Shown here piece after piece: positions 7,863-17,039 of a stretch of DNA of 64,000 nucleotides. The DNA is from Pseudomonadota bacterium (GTDB lineage: Bacteria; Pseudomonadota; Alphaproteobacteria; Rhizobiales; Xanthobacteraceae), in assembly GCA_018240595.1 (NCBI GenBank), contig JAFEFL010000004.1:110560-174559 (forward strand), written 5' to 3'. Below the pieces are notes generated by a model. The model had not been told where the DNA came from. It searched no databases and saw only the letters and a list, made by a program, of their open reading frames with translations. Every line of letters begins with the position of its first letter. Position 1 is the stretch's first letter. The position numbers were made by a program, and so were the translations under genes.

Positions 7863-8841
7863 GGGAGAACCTCGCCTTGATCGAGGCCGCGAGGCCAACG
7901 AGCCCGCCGCGCGCGAACAGAACGATCAGCACCAGCATCGGGCCGAAGACCAGCTTCCAGTTCTCGGTGAGGCCGGCGAGGCCTTCCTCGAGAAGGAGGT
8001 AGGAGGCGGCGCCGACAATGGCGCCATGCAACGTGCCAAGGCCACCGAACAGCACCATGATGATCAGTTCGCCCGAGCGCTGCCACGACATGTAGGCGGG
8101 GCTGACGAACTCCGTGGCGTTGGCGAGCAGGAAGCCGGCGAGGCCGCCGAGGCAGCCGGCGATGACGTAGCCGACGCGCTGAAACCGGAACACGTCGAAG
8201 CCGATGGTCGCCATGCGCGTCGAATTCTCGCGCGCGCCGCGGAAGACGCGGCCGAAACGCGAATAGACCACCGCGCGACACAGGAGGTAGGAGGCGAGCA
8301 GGAAGCCGAGCGTCGCGTAATAAAGCGCGCGATCGCTGCCGAACACGGCAAAGCCGAACAAGGTCGAGCGCGCCGGCAGCGTGATGCCGTCGTCGCCGCC
8401 ATAGGGCGCCAGCGAGCCGGCGATGAAATAGGCCATCTGCCCGAAGGCCAGCGTGATCATGATGAAGTAGACGCCGCTGGTGCGCAGGCAGATCGTACCG
8501 GTCACATAGGCGAAAGCGGCGCTGACGGCGAGTGCCAGCGGCAGCGTGATCGTCATGTCGGTGACGCCATGCGCGCCGGCGATCGCCACGGTGTAGGCGC
8601 CGAGGCCGACGAAGGCGGCATGGCCGAAGGTCACGAGCCCACCGAAGCCGCACAGCAGGTCGACGGCCAGCGCGGCGATGGCGAACACCATGACGCGCGT
8701 GACGAGGCCGAGCACATAGCTTTCCGGGCCGAAGGCGGCGGCCAACGGCACCAGCGCCAGCACGGCGAACATCAACACGACGGCCGCATTGAAACGCACC
8801 GCGCGCGGCGCGGATTTGGCGGCGGCAAGCGACGTCATCAC
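7855..8841 (-). CDS. livM: Branched-chain amino acid-type ABC permease LivM
   Basis: This 328-residue inner-membrane permease has about nine hydrophobic segments. The LivM hallmark LLCGFGGLVTFGHAAFVGLGAY (its TFGHAAFVGLGAY part near residue 75) and the coupling-loop sequence RENSTRMATIGFDVFRF are present. Its C-terminus overlaps the livG start, and its start lies 10 bp after the livH stop, so translation is coupled along the operon. Confidence 0.92.
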   Translation of the reverse strand: MMTSLAAAKSAPRAVRFNAAVVLMFAVLALVPLAAAFGPESYVLGLVTRVMVFAIAALAVDLLCGFGGLVTFGHAAFVGLGAYTVAIAGAHGVTDMTITLPLALAVSAAFAYVTGTICLRTSGVYFIMITLAFGQMAYFIAGSLAPYGGDDGITLPARSTLFGFAVFGSDRALYYATLGFLLASYLLCRAVVYSRFGRVFRGARENSTRMATIGFDVFRFQRVGYVIAGCLGGLAGFLLANATEFVSPAYMSWQRSGELIIMVLFGGLGTLHGAIVGAASYLLLEEGLAGLTENWKLVFGPMLVLIVLFARGGLVGLAASIKARFSRE

Positions 8842-8851
8842 GAGCGCCCCA

Positions 8852-9778
8852 TCACGACCGTCCTTTGGCCGGGAACAGGCCGGCCGGCCGGAAATACAGC
8901 ACCAGCGCCATCAGCACATAGATCAGCATCGACGCGAGCGCCGGCCCGACGGTGCGCGCTGGCGAGGGCGGCATCACGAGGCGCAGGATGTCGATCATGA
9001 AGGAGCGGCCAAGCGTATCGACGAGGCCGATCAGCAGCGCGGCGATGAAGGCGCCGCGCATCGAGCCGATGCCGCCGATGACGATGACGACGAAGGCGAG
9101 GATCAACACCGAATCGCCCATGCCGGGTTCGACCGACAGAATCGGCGCGATCATGACGCCGGCGAAGGCGGCGAGCATGGTGCCGAAGCCGAACACGATC
9201 ATGAACAGGCGGCGGATATCGACGCCGAGCGCCGAGACGATGCGCGCATGCGTCGCGCCGGCGCGCACCAGCATGCCGACGCGGGTCCTGCTGACCAGCA
9301 CATAGAGAATGAGCGCGACGACGAGGCCGGAGGCGATGATCACGAGCCGCCACACCGGATAGGTCAGGCCGGGCATGATCTGCACGACGCCGGCGAGCGC
9401 GTCGGGGATCGGCAGGTTCAAGGGCGCGGCGCCCCACACGGTCTTCACGCCCTGGTTCAGGAAGATGATGATGCCGAAGGTGGCGATCACCTGCTCGAGG
9501 TGGTCGCGGTCATAGAGATGGCGGAACACGGTGAATTCGAGCAGCAGGCCGAAGGCCAGCGCCGCGGCCAGCGCCAGGATCAGCGCCAGCACGAAGGAGC
9601 CGGTCAGCGCGTAGAACATCACCGCGAGATAGGCGCCCAGCATGTACTGGACGCCGTGCGCGAGGTTGATGAAATCCATGACGCCGAACACCAAAGTCAG
9701 CCCGGCGGCGATCAGGAACAGCAGCACGCCGAACTGCAGGCCGTTGAGTGTCTGGACGAGGAGGAGGGTGAGGCTCAT
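8852..9778 (-). CDS. livH: Branched-chain amino acid-type ABC permease LivH
   Basis: This permease of about 308 residues begins MSLTLLLVQTLNGLQFG, the normal LivH N-terminus. It has the family segment LTLVFGVMDFINLAHG and a C-terminal GGIGSMRGAFIAALLIG loop. The frame stays open to 9976, but the extra 66 residues lie within a palindromic repeat and are not LivH-like, so the ATG at 9778 is preferred. A 246-bp gap containing that repeat separates it from livK, so expression of livHMGF relative to livK may be adjusted there. Confidence 0.9.
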   Translation of the reverse strand: MSLTLLLVQTLNGLQFGVLLFLIAAGLTLVFGVMDFINLAHGVQYMLGAYLAVMFYALTGSFVLALILALAAALAFGLLLEFTVFRHLYDRDHLEQVIATFGIIIFLNQGVKTVWGAAPLNLPIPDALAGVVQIMPGLTYPVWRLVIIASGLVVALILYVLVSRTRVGMLVRAGATHARIVSALGVDIRRLFMIVFGFGTMLAAFAGVMIAPILSVEPGMGDSVLILAFVVIVIGGIGSMRGAFIAALLIGLVDTLGRSFMIDILRLVMPPSPARTVGPALASMLIYVLMALVLYFRPAGLFPAKGRS

Positions 9779-9798
9779 ATCGGTCTGCGCTTTTCTTT

Positions 9799-10003
9799 CC
9801 CTCACCCCGCGTAGCGGGGAGAGGGTCAAAGCGAATACTACGTATTCGCGTCCCTTCGTAGAAAACGGCCGGCGTGTTCGCTGGCCTATGGCGAGCTTTG
9901 CGAGCGAGGCGGGCGAGGGACGCTTCACGTTTTTCAGCAGCCCCTCACCCGGCTCGCACTTAACAGTGCTCGCCACCCTCTCCCCGTAAGCACGGGGAGA
10001 GGG
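9799..10003. repeat. REP-like element with three palindromes between livK and livH
   Basis: Two related hairpins bound this 205-bp unit. The first is CCCTCACCCCGC/GCGGGGAGAGGG (9799-9825, one mismatch). The second is a perfect 12-bp stem, CCCTCTCCCCGT/ACGGGGAGAGGG, with loop AAGC at 9976-10003. A third perfect 8-bp palindrome, GCGAATAC-TAC-GTATTCGC, lies at 9831-9849. The arrangement resembles the multi-copy intergenic CCCTCTCCCC palindromes common in alphaproteobacteria. It occupies most of the livK-livH gap and may stabilise the livK message or partly terminate transcription. Confidence 0.6.
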
Positions 10004-10024
10004 AAGCAGAGAGGAGCCGGTCTG

Positions 10025-11194
10025 CTACTTCATCGGACAATCCTTGGCGTGCGGATCCTGGTAATCCGTGAACACCTTCTTGTCGATCGAGGTGGCGAAC
10101 TTGTCGCCGACCTGCACGACCTTCACCTGGTAGAAGTCCTGGATCGGGTAGTGGTTGTTGCCGAACTTGAACTTGCCGCGCAGCGAAGTGAACGGCGCCT
10201 TCATCATGGCCGCGCGCAGCGCGTCCTTGTTGTCGGTCTTGCCGCCGGTCGCCTTCAGTGCGCCGTCGATCAGCAGGCCGGCGTCATAGGCCTGGAAGGC
10301 GTAGGTCGCCGGGATCGCGCCGCCATATTCCTTCTCGTAACCGGCGACGAACTTCTTGTTCTGCGGGTTGTCGAGGTCGGGCGCCCAGTTGGCGCCGCCG
10401 AAGAAGCCGAGCGCGGCTTCCTTCTGCGCCGGCAGCGTCGATTCATCGACGGTGAAGGCGGACAGGAACTTCACCTTGTCGGCGAGGCCGGCCTGGCGGA
10501 ACTGCTTGACGAAGTTCACGCCCATGCCGCCCGGCAGGAACACGAACACCGCGTCGGCGCCGGAGGCCTGGATGCGCGACAGTTCGGCCGAGTAGTCGAG
10601 CTGGTTGAGCGGCACATAGACTTCGTCGGCGAGCTCGCCCTTGTAGAAGCGCTTGAAGCCGGCGAGCGAGTCCTTACCCGCCGGATAGTTCGGCGCCATG
10701 ATGAAGACCTTCTTGAAGCCCGCATCCTGCGCGTATTTGCCCATCACCTCGTGGTTCTGGTCGTTCTGGTAGGAGGTGACGAAGAAGTTCGGGTTGCAGT
10801 CCTTGCCGGCGAAGTTCGAGGTGCCGGCGTTCGGCGAGATCAGGAAGGCGCCGCTTTCCGTCACCGGCTTCATGATGGCGACGAGGATGTTGGAGAAGAT
10901 CGGGCCGACGACGAAGTCGACCTTGTCGCGATCGACCAGCGCCTTGGCCTTGCTGACCGCGACGTCGGGCTTCAGTTCGTCGTCCTGAACGATCAGTTCG
11001 ACCTCGCGGCCGCCCAGCTTGCCGCCATTGTCCTTGATCGCGAGTTGCAGGCCGTTGCGCAGTTGCTGACCGAGCACCGCGGCCGGACCCGACAGGGTCG
11101 TGACGACACCGATTTTCAACTTTTCCTGCGCCTGCGCGCCGCTTGCGACCAAGAGCGCGGCCGTGGCGACCGACATCAACAATTTGTTGTTCAT
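10025..11194 (-). CDS. livK: Liv-type ABC transporter periplasmic substrate-binding protein
   Basis: This 389-residue periplasmic protein has a cleavable signal peptide (MNNKLLMSVATAALLVASGAQA). The Peripla_BP_6 pattern follows: KIGVVTTLSGPAAVLGQQLRNG, then GGREVELIVQDDELKPDVAVSKAKALVDRDKVDFVVGP. It is the first gene of the minus-strand importer. Its upstream region faces a cupin gene and contains a 20-bp dyad also found upstream of the aryl-CoA hydroxylase. The ligand is probably an aromatic acid or amino acid, although sequence alone does not settle it. Confidence 0.9.
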   Translation of the reverse strand: MNNKLLMSVATAALLVASGAQAQEKLKIGVVTTLSGPAAVLGQQLRNGLQLAIKDNGGKLGGREVELIVQDDELKPDVAVSKAKALVDRDKVDFVVGPIFSNILVAIMKPVTESGAFLISPNAGTSNFAGKDCNPNFFVTSYQNDQNHEVMGKYAQDAGFKKVFIMAPNYPAGKDSLAGFKRFYKGELADEVYVPLNQLDYSAELSRIQASGADAVFVFLPGGMGVNFVKQFRQAGLADKVKFLSAFTVDESTLPAQKEAALGFFGGANWAPDLDNPQNKKFVAGYEKEYGGAIPATYAFQAYDAGLLIDGALKATGGKTDNKDALRAAMMKAPFTSLRGKFKFGNNHYPIQDFYQVKVVQVGDKFATSIDKKVFTDYQDPHAKDCPMK

Positions 11195-11587
11195 TGCTCC
11201 ACCCCTTCCCGAATAACGCGCGCCGGGCGTGGGGCGCCAAGTGCACGCCCCCCAAGCGCACTGCCAAACTATGCCCGGACCGGTTCGCCGTGGCTACTGG
11301 ACTTCGCAGCACGGGACTGGACCTGCGTTATTTTAAGTATAAAATATCTCTCGTGGGAAGCCCTATCTTTGAGCAAAGGCGGGCGCGGCGTGCCGTTTAC
11401 CGCGATGCAGGGTTTGTCGCGTGGGGGAGAGCCGGCATGCTAAATTGGCCGCGAGGTTCCGCTCGAAAGGATGAACGCGTTGCCGTTCGGCATTCTACCC
11501 GCAACGCTCAAATCGTGGCTCGCCCAGCGCGCCGCCGCGGCGACGCGCGCGCCCGAGCCATCCCAAGTGAACAACCGGAGTGACGAC
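11195..11587. other. Divergent regulatory region between livK and cupin gene
   Basis: These 393 bases separate divergent starts and hold no convincing gene. Codons upstream of 11588 stay open but look non-coding. The notable content is an AT-rich dyad near 11328-11347 in an otherwise GC-rich stretch. I see no strong -35/-10 pair with confidence. Confidence 0.6.
11328..11347. promoter_or_regulatory. Candidate MarR operator, copy 1
   Basis: The 20-bp AT-rich imperfect dyad TTATTTTAAGTATAAAATAT lies between divergent livK and the cupin gene. It shares 17 of 20 positions with the dyad at 13893-13912. It probably binds the MarR protein encoded at 17036-17515. Confidence 0.55.
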
Positions 11588-12037
11588 ATGACGCTGACCG
11601 CAGGGATCACCAAGGCCGGCACCGGCATTGAGGGGATCAGCTGGAATATTCTCGGCCAGACCTACGTGCCGAAGTCGCTGTGCGAGAGCTCGTTCTCCTG
11701 GCATGCGACATTTCCGCCCGGCACCTTCGTGCCGCCGCACATTCACCCGACGCAGGACGAGTTCATCTACCTGTTCGAAGGCCGGCTCGATCTGATGCTC
11801 GACGGCAAGGATTTCATCGCCACTGCCGGCGACGTCATCCGCCTGCCGATGGGGCTGCCGCACGGCATCTTCAACAAGCAGGAACAGACGGTGAAATGCT
11901 TCTTCTGGGTGTCGCCGACCCGCAAGCTGTACGACCTGTTCTGGGCGATCCACTCGATGAAGGAGCAGAAGCCCGAGGAAGTCGTCGCGCTGTCGGCGCG
12001 CCACGAAGTGATGTTCCTGCCGCCCCCGGCGGAGTAA
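11588..12037 (+). CDS. Cupin-domain protein
   Basis: This 149-residue single-domain cupin has motif 1, PPHIHPTQDEFIYLFEG (metal ligands H-x-H, E, about residues 51-67), and motif 2, GDVIRLPMGLPHGIFN, with its histidine. ATG 11588 has GGAG about 8 bases upstream; the frame extends to 11471 but that part looks non-coding. The C-terminal part (FFWVSPTRKLYDLFWAIHSM) resembles cupins annotated as quercetin dioxygenase-like. A dioxygenase or isomerase role in the neighbouring aromatic pathway is plausible. It is a single-gene unit closed by a strong terminator. Confidence 0.78.
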   Translation: MTLTAGITKAGTGIEGISWNILGQTYVPKSLCESSFSWHATFPPGTFVPPHIHPTQDEFIYLFEGRLDLMLDGKDFIATAGDVIRLPMGLPHGIFNKQEQTVKCFFWVSPTRKLYDLFWAIHSMKEQKPEEVVALSARHEVMFLPPPAE

Positions 12038-12102
12038 ACGCTCCCGTCATTCGGGGGCGCTCGCATCAGGGAGCGGGCCCGAAACGATACAACTGGAACT
12101 GC

Positions 12103-12130
12103 AAAAAGCCGGGCATTTGCCCGGCTTTTT
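12103..12130. terminator. Bidirectional intrinsic terminator after cupin gene
   Basis: A perfect 12-bp stem, AAAAAGCCGGGC/GCCCGGCTTTTT, has the loop ATTT. The T-run follows on the plus strand and equally on the minus strand. It lies 65 bp after the cupin stop. Confidence 0.88.
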
Positions 12131-12249
12131 CGTTGCCTTGCGGTCGCGACAATTCGAACGACCGGGTACCGATTCCGTTCACTGTCAACGTGCTGCAATG
12201 CGAACCGGGCGCACGCGCAGGTGTTGGCTTGCCGACGGGGGGTTGGCAG

Positions 12250-12495
12250 TTGAAACTCGTTCTGATCATGGAAATCGCGCTGTTTGTCGCGGCGTTCGTC
12301 GTCTTGCACCGCGCCCTGCGCCGGGGTGTGGACGAAGCGGTGCGCTGGGAAATCGCGGTGGCGTCGGAGATGAACAAGCCCGTGCGCCCGTTGCCTCCGC
12401 GCGCGCGTGTCGCGGCCGATGACGAGCCGGTGGGGGAGTCTCTCGGTCGGGACGGCGATTATGACAACGACCGCGTGCGGCCGGCGACGCTGTAA
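12250..12495 (+). CDS. Small single-span membrane protein, hypothetical
   Basis: This would be a protein of about 81 residues starting at TTG 12250, or 75 residues from ATG 12268. It has one hydrophobic N-terminal helix (LVLIMEIALFVAAFVVLHRAL) and a charged, proline-rich cytoplasmic tail ending near the stop at 12493. A G-rich stretch precedes the TTG. No family is recognised. It stands alone after the cupin terminator and convergent to the flavoprotein gene, so coding status is uncertain. Confidence 0.4.
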   Translation: MKLVLIMEIALFVAAFVVLHRALRRGVDEAVRWEIAVASEMNKPVRPLPPRARVAADDEPVGESLGRDGDYDNDRVRPATL

Positions 12496-12534
12496 TCTTC
12501 TCTCACCCTCCTCCTCCAGGGGAGGGCGAAGAGC

Positions 12535-13776
12535 TCACGCCGCCTTGTTGACCTGCGTCTTGGCGAAGCCGGCGGTCGAAGCGTAGCCGCGCACGATCGC
12601 CTTGCGCTCCTCGTATGACAGCACGTCGTCGATATTGCCGAAGCCTTCGGGCGCGCGGGCCTCGACCGCGTCGATGACGCCTTCCGGACCGCCCTTGCGG
12701 TTCATGAGCACAATCTGCGTCGTCATCGGCAGGCGCTCCTGATCGTACTGCCACAGCCCGTGCATGACGTTGTCGCCGGACACGAGGCGATCGGCCAGGC
12801 AGCGCGCGTCGAGAATTGCCTGCGAGGCGCCGTTGGAACCGACCGGATACATCGGATGCGCGGCGTCACCGAGCAAGGTGACGCGGCCGTGCGACCAGCG
12901 CGGCAACGGCTCGCGGTCGCACAATGGATATTCCCAGAACTCGCCGCTGGCTTCGATCAGATGCGAGACGTCGAGGAACGGCAGCTTGAACTTCTCGACA
13001 TAGGGCCGCAGGTCGTCCCAGCGTCCCTGCCGGGACCAGTCTTCCTTGCGCGGCGCGGTGCCGCCGGCCGCGACCTTGGCCATCACCGCCCAGTTGGTGA
13101 GGCGGCGGTCCGGCGCCGACCCGGCGGCGATCGGATAGAGCACGAACTTCGCGTCCATGCCGCCGGCAATGATCATCGAGCGGCCGGTACCGAATTGCGG
13201 CCAGTCGACCGCCCCGCGCCACAACAAAGTGCCGTTCCAGATCGCCGGGCTTTCCTGCGGAAAGAGTTTGGCGCGGACGAAGGAGTGAATGCCGTCGGCG
13301 CCGATGAGCACGTCGCCGCGCGCGGTCTTGATATGGCGTCCCTGGCGATCGAAGAAATATGCCGAGACGCCGGACTCGTCCTGCATGAAATGGCCGAGAC
13401 GATGGCCGGTCATGACCTTGCCTTCGCCGAGTCGGGCGCGTGCCGCCTGGTAGATCACGCCTTGCAGGCGGCCGCGATGGATCGAGAATTGCGGCACCTC
13501 GAAGCCGGCATCGGTGCCACGTAATTCGTGCCACACGGTCTGACCGAAACGGTTGGCGTAAGTGAGCTCATAGGTGCGGATCGCCACGGCGTCGAGGCGC
13601 TCGAGCAGGCCGAGATCCTTCAGCTCCTTGATGGCGTGGGGCAGGGTGTTGATGCCGACGCCGAGCTCGCGGATGGTGTCGGACTGCTCGTAGACCTCGC
13701 AGTCGATGCCGCGAGCGTGGCACATCAGAGCCGTGGTCAGGCCGCCGACACCGCCGCCGATAATGATCGCCTTCAT
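12535..13776 (-). CDS. FAD-dependent aromatic monooxygenase (PhzS/salicylate hydroxylase-like)
   Basis: This protein of about 413 residues is a group A flavoprotein monooxygenase. The N-terminal GGGVGGLTTAL dinucleotide fold is at 6-16, the DG motif is VLIGADGIHSFVRAKL (about 157-172), and the GD motif is RVTLLGDAAHPMYPVGSNGASQAI (about 300-323). The ATG at 13776 is preferred; an upstream in-frame GTG adds three residues. It is divergent from the aryl-CoA operon across a short promoter region with a candidate MarR operator, so it probably hydroxylates the same substrate or a related one. The closest style is flavin-dependent oxidoreductase of the PhzS type. Confidence 0.85.
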   Translation of the reverse strand: MKAIIIGGGVGGLTTALMCHARGIDCEVYEQSDTIRELGVGINTLPHAIKELKDLGLLERLDAVAIRTYELTYANRFGQTVWHELRGTDAGFEVPQFSIHRGRLQGVIYQAARARLGEGKVMTGHRLGHFMQDESGVSAYFFDRQGRHIKTARGDVLIGADGIHSFVRAKLFPQESPAIWNGTLLWRGAVDWPQFGTGRSMIIAGGMDAKFVLYPIAAGSAPDRRLTNWAVMAKVAAGGTAPRKEDWSRQGRWDDLRPYVEKFKLPFLDVSHLIEASGEFWEYPLCDREPLPRWSHGRVTLLGDAAHPMYPVGSNGASQAILDARCLADRLVSGDNVMHGLWQYDQERLPMTTQIVLMNRKGGPEGVIDAVEARAPEGFGNIDDVLSYEERKAIVRGYASTAGFAKTQVNKAA

Positions 13777-13892
13777 CACGCACACTCGCCGTTACGCGCA
13801 TTCCCAGCCGTAAATTCATTGCATCCAAGGGCTTAACCGGCAACCCCGGCTTCGAAACAAGGTAACCGGCAGCCCGCGGCCGGTTCCCGAAG

Positions 13893-13912
13893 ATACTTTA
13901 AGTCTAAAATAT
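13893..13912. promoter_or_regulatory. Candidate MarR operator, copy 2
   Basis: The dyad ATACTTTAAGTCTAAAATAT (pattern ATA-N-TTTA-N4-TAAA-N-TAT) lies between the divergent flavoprotein monooxygenase and the aryl-CoA hydroxylase. It is almost identical to the site at 11328-11347 and differs sharply in composition from its GC-rich surroundings. Confidence 0.6.
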
Positions 13913-13974
13913 TTAGGTTGCCAATATCGTTCGAGTTGCGCAAACTGTTCATCGTTAGAGGAATGGAGCGGCCG

Positions 13975-16278
13975 ATGCGTGCGGCAATGCGAACGGTCAT
14001 TCTGGGCGGCGGCCCTGGCGGCCTCTATTTGGCGATCTCGCTGAAACTGCGCAATCCGGCCCACGAAGTCGTTGTGGTCGAGCGCAACCGGCCGAACGAT
14101 ACCTTCGGCTGGGGCGTGGTCTTGTCGGCCGACACGCTCGACAATCTCGACGCCAACGACGCCAAGAGCGGCAAGGCGATCCGCGACAATTTCGTCTACT
14201 GGGACGATATCGCCGTCCACTACCGCGGTGCGGTGATGCGGTCCGGCGGTCACGGCTTCTCCGGCATCGGCCGCATGAAGCTGCTCAACGTGCTGCAGGA
14301 CCGCGCGCGCGAACTCGGCGTCGAGATCCGCTTCGAGACCGAGGCGCAGCCGGTCGAGGCTTACAAGGATTTCGACCTCATCGTCGGCGCCGACGGCGTC
14401 AATTCGCGCGTGCGCGAGGCCTTCGCCGACGTGTTCAAGCCGGACATCGACGTACGCGCCTGCAAGTACATGTGGCTCGGCACGCACCAGAAATTCGACG
14501 ACGCCTTCACCTTCATCTTCGAAGAGACCGAGCACGGCTGGATCTGGGTCCACGCCTACCAGTTCGATGCCGACACCGCGACCTTCATCGTCGAATGTTC
14601 GGAGCCGACCTGGCGGAAGGCCGGCTTCGACAAGATGACGACCGACGAGACCATCGCGGTCTGCGAGAAGATTTTCGCGAAGTATCTCAACGGCAACAAA
14701 CTGATGTCGAACGCCCGGCATCTGCGCGGCTCGGCCTGGCTGAACTTCAACCGCGTGCTGTGCGAGCGCTGGTCGACTGGCAATGTCGTTCTGCTCGGCG
14801 ACGCCGCCGCGACCGCGCATTTTTCGATCGGTTCCGGCTCCAAGCTGGCGATGGAGAGCGCCATCGCGCTCGCCAATTACATCGACAGCGAAAAGGACAT
14901 GAGCGCCGCTTTCGCCCGTTACGAAAACGAGCGCCGCACCGAGGTGCTTCGGCTGCAGAGTGCGGCGCGCAATTCGATCGAATGGTTCGAGGAGGTCGAG
15001 CGCTATCTGCATCTCGATCCCGTGCAGTTCAACTATTCGCTGCTGACCCGGTCGCAGCGCATCAGCCACGAAAACCTGCGCGCACGGGACGCTGCATGGC
15101 TCGCCGGCGCCGAAAAGTGGTTTGAGCAGCAGGCGACCGGCGCCAGGCCGAACGAGGCGCATCGGCCGATGTTCGTTCCGCTCAAGGTGCGCGGCGTCGA
15201 GCTGAAGAACCGCGTCGTGGTGTCGCCGATGGCGCAATATCGCGCGGAGGACGGCAAACCGAGCGACTGGCATCTGGTGCACTACGCCGAGCGCGCCAAG
15301 GGCGGCGCCGGCCTCGTCTTCACCGAAATGACCTGTGTGTCGCCGGAAGGCCGCATCACGCCCGGCTGCACCGGCATGTATGCGCCGGAGCATGAAGCGG
15401 CGTGGAAGCGCATCGTCGATTTCGTCCATGCCGAGACCGACGCCAAGGTCGCGTTGCAACTCGGCCATGCCGGACCGAAGGCCTCGACCCAGCTCGGCTG
15501 GGAAGACAGCGACGCGCCGCTGAAAACCGGAAACTGGCCGATCGTCTCCGCGTCCGACGTGCCGTGGAGCCCGCAGAACCAGAAGCCATCTGCGCTGACG
15601 CGCGAAGGCATGGACAAGGTCCGCAACGATTTCGTGCGCGCCGCCGAGATGGGCAACCGCGCCGGCTTCGACTGGCTGGAGCTGCACTACGCGCACGGCT
15701 ACCTGATGTCGGCCTTCATCACGCCGATGACTAACCGGCGCACCGATGAGTATGGCGGCAGCCTGGAGAACCGACTGCGCTTCCCGCTCGAAGTGTTCCA
15801 CGCCGTGCGCAAGGTGTGGCCGGATGACAAGCCGATCTCGGTGCGCATCTCCGCCAACGACTGGGTCGGCGCCAAGGGCGTCACGCCGCAGGACGCCGTC
15901 GAGATCGCGCGCATCCTGCACGAGGCCGGCGTCGACATGGTCGATGTCTCCGCGGGGCAGACCTCGCTCGAGGCCAAGCCCGTTTATGGCCGCATGTTCC
16001 AGACGCCGTTTTCCGACCGCATCCGCAACGAGGCGGGCGTCGCGACTCTGGCGGTCGGCAACATCTACGAGCCCGACCACGTCAATTCGATCCTGATGGC
16101 CGGGCGCGCTGATCTCGTCTGTCTGGCGCGGCCGCATCTCTCCAATCCCTACTGGACTTTGCACGCCGCGGCGGAGGCCAATGAGCGCGGCGTTACCTGG
16201 CCGAAGCCGTACTGGCCCGGGCGCGACCAGATCTATCGGCTCAAGTCGCGTCCCGACGTCATGACGGGGAAGGTTTAA
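13975..16278 (+). CDS. 2-aminobenzoyl-CoA monooxygenase/reductase or salicylyl-CoA 5-hydroxylase (two-domain flavoprotein)
   Basis: This is a fusion of about 767 residues. The N-terminal half (1 to about 390) is an FAD hydroxylase with [17 protein letters not shown] at 8-24, [17 protein letters not shown] and [23 protein letters not shown]. The C-terminal half (from about 395) is an Old Yellow Enzyme-like FMN barrel with [22 protein letters not shown] and the [25 protein letters not shown] signature. This architecture is the 2-aminobenzoyl-CoA monooxygenase/reductase family, also annotated as bifunctional salicylyl-CoA 5-hydroxylase. It hydroxylates and then reduces the CoA-activated ring. 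ATG 13975 has GGAG six bases upstream; ATG 13987 is an alternative. It is the first gene of a seven-gene operon. Confidence 0.88.
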   Translation: MRAAMRTVILGGGPGGLYLAISLKLRNPAHEVVVVERNRPNDTFGWGVVLSADTLDNLDANDAKSGKAIRDNFVYWDDIAVHYRGAVMRSGGHGFSGIGRMKLLNVLQDRARELGVEIRFETEAQPVEAYKDFDLIVGADGVNSRVREAFADVFKPDIDVRACKYMWLGTHQKFDDAFTFIFEETEHGWIWVHAYQFDADTATFIVECSEPTWRKAGFDKMTTDETIAVCEKIFAKYLNGNKLMSNARHLRGSAWLNFNRVLCERWSTGNVVLLGDAAATAHFSIGSGSKLAMESAIALANYIDSEKDMSAAFARYENERRTEVLRLQSAARNSIEWFEEVERYLHLDPVQFNYSLLTRSQRISHENLRARDAAWLAGAEKWFEQQATGARPNEAHRPMFVPLKVRGVELKNRVVVSPMAQYRAEDGKPSDWHLVHYAERAKGGAGLVFTEMTCVSPEGRITPGCTGMYAPEHEAAWKRIVDFVHAETDAKVALQLGHAGPKASTQLGWEDSDAPLKTGNWPIVSASDVPWSPQNQKPSALTREGMDKVRNDFVRAAEMGNRAGFDWLELHYAHGYLMSAFITPMTNRRTDEYGGSLENRLRFPLEVFHAVRKVWPDDKPISVRISANDWVGAKGVTPQDAVEIARILHEAGVDMVDVSAGQTSLEAKPVYGRMFQTPFSDRIRNEAGVATLAVGNIYEPDHVNSILMAGRADLVCLARPHLSNPYWTLHAAAEANERGVTWPKPYWPGRDQIYRLKSRPDVMTGKV

Positions 16279-17039
16279 TGCGGCAGCTCGCCGGCAAGCA
16301 TGCGCTGGTGACAGGGGGCGGCTCCGGCATCGGCGCCGCGATCGCCCGCGCGCTTGCCGCCGAAGGCGCGGCGTTGTCGCTTGCCGGCCGCCGCAAGGAG
16401 CCGCTCGAGGCGATGGCGCGCGAATTGCCGAAGGGGACGGCAATCGTCGCCGACGTCACCCATGAGTTCGATTGCCAGGCCATGGTTGATGCGGCGCGCG
16501 CCGCACATGGGCCGATCGACATCGTCATCGCCAATGCCGGCATGGCGGCCAGCAGTCCGGCCGCCCGGATCGACGCCGCGCACTGGCAGCAGATGATTGG
16601 CGTCAATCTCACCGGAGCCTTCAACACGGTGCACGCCGCGCTCGCCGACGTGACGCGCCAGCCGGGTGGCCGCATCGTCTTCATCGCCTCGACCGCCGGC
16701 CTGAAGGGCTATCCCTATGTCGCGGCCTATGTCGCCGCCAAGCACGGCGTCGTCGGCCTGATGCGCGCTCTCAGCGTCGAACTGGCGGGCAAAGGCGTCA
16801 CCGTCAATGCAGTCTGTCCCGGCTTCACCGAGACACCGCTGCTCGCCGGCGCCGTGGACAACATCACCGCGAAGACGGGCCGCAGCGCCGAAGCCTCGCG
16901 CGCCGAGCTGGCGAAGGACAATGCCCATGGCCGGCTGATCACGCCGGAGGAAGTCGCCGCAACCGTTGGCTGGCTTTGCGCGCCGTCATCCGGCTCGGTG
17001 AACGGACAGGCCATCGCCGTATCCGGAGGTCCGGTATGA
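16278..17039 (+). CDS. Short-chain dehydrogenase (3-hydroxyacyl-CoA dehydrogenase-like)
   Basis: This 253-residue classical SDR has the NAD(P) motif TGGGSGIGAA (about 12-21), NAG in VIANAGMA, a catalytic serine in IASTAGLKGY and YVAAK as YxxxK. The C-terminal CPGFTETPLL and GWLCAPSSGSVNGQAIAVSGG segments are typical of FabG-like enzymes. Its ATG overlaps the preceding stop (TAATG). In the aryl-CoA pathway it would oxidise a ring-derived 3-hydroxyacyl-CoA. Confidence 0.88.
   Translation: MRQLAGKHALVTGGGSGIGAAIARALAAEGAALSLAGRRKEPLEAMARELPKGTAIVADVTHEFDCQAMVDAARAAHGPIDIVIANAGMAASSPAARIDAAHWQQMIGVNLTGAFNTVHAALADVTRQPGGRIVFIASTAGLKGYPYVAAYVAAKHGVVGLMRALSVELAGKGVTVNAVCPGFTETPLLAGAVDNITAKTGRSAEASRAELAKDNAHGRLITPEEVAATVGWLCAPSSGSVNGQAIAVSGGPV

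Noticed and set aside
7726..9814. Long plus-strand frames opposite livM and livH
   Set aside because: Low-complexity H/D/E/R-rich translations without domains, mirroring the permease genes.
11471..11587. N-terminal extension of the cupin
   Set aside because: The frame is open, but a good ribosome site and the family-like start are at 11588.
13816..16443. Open frame of about 875 codons on the minus strand opposite the hydroxylase
   Set aside because: It lies antisense to a protein with clear FAD and FMN motifs. The translation is rich in R, A, H and D with no domain, as expected from GC-rich shadow frames.
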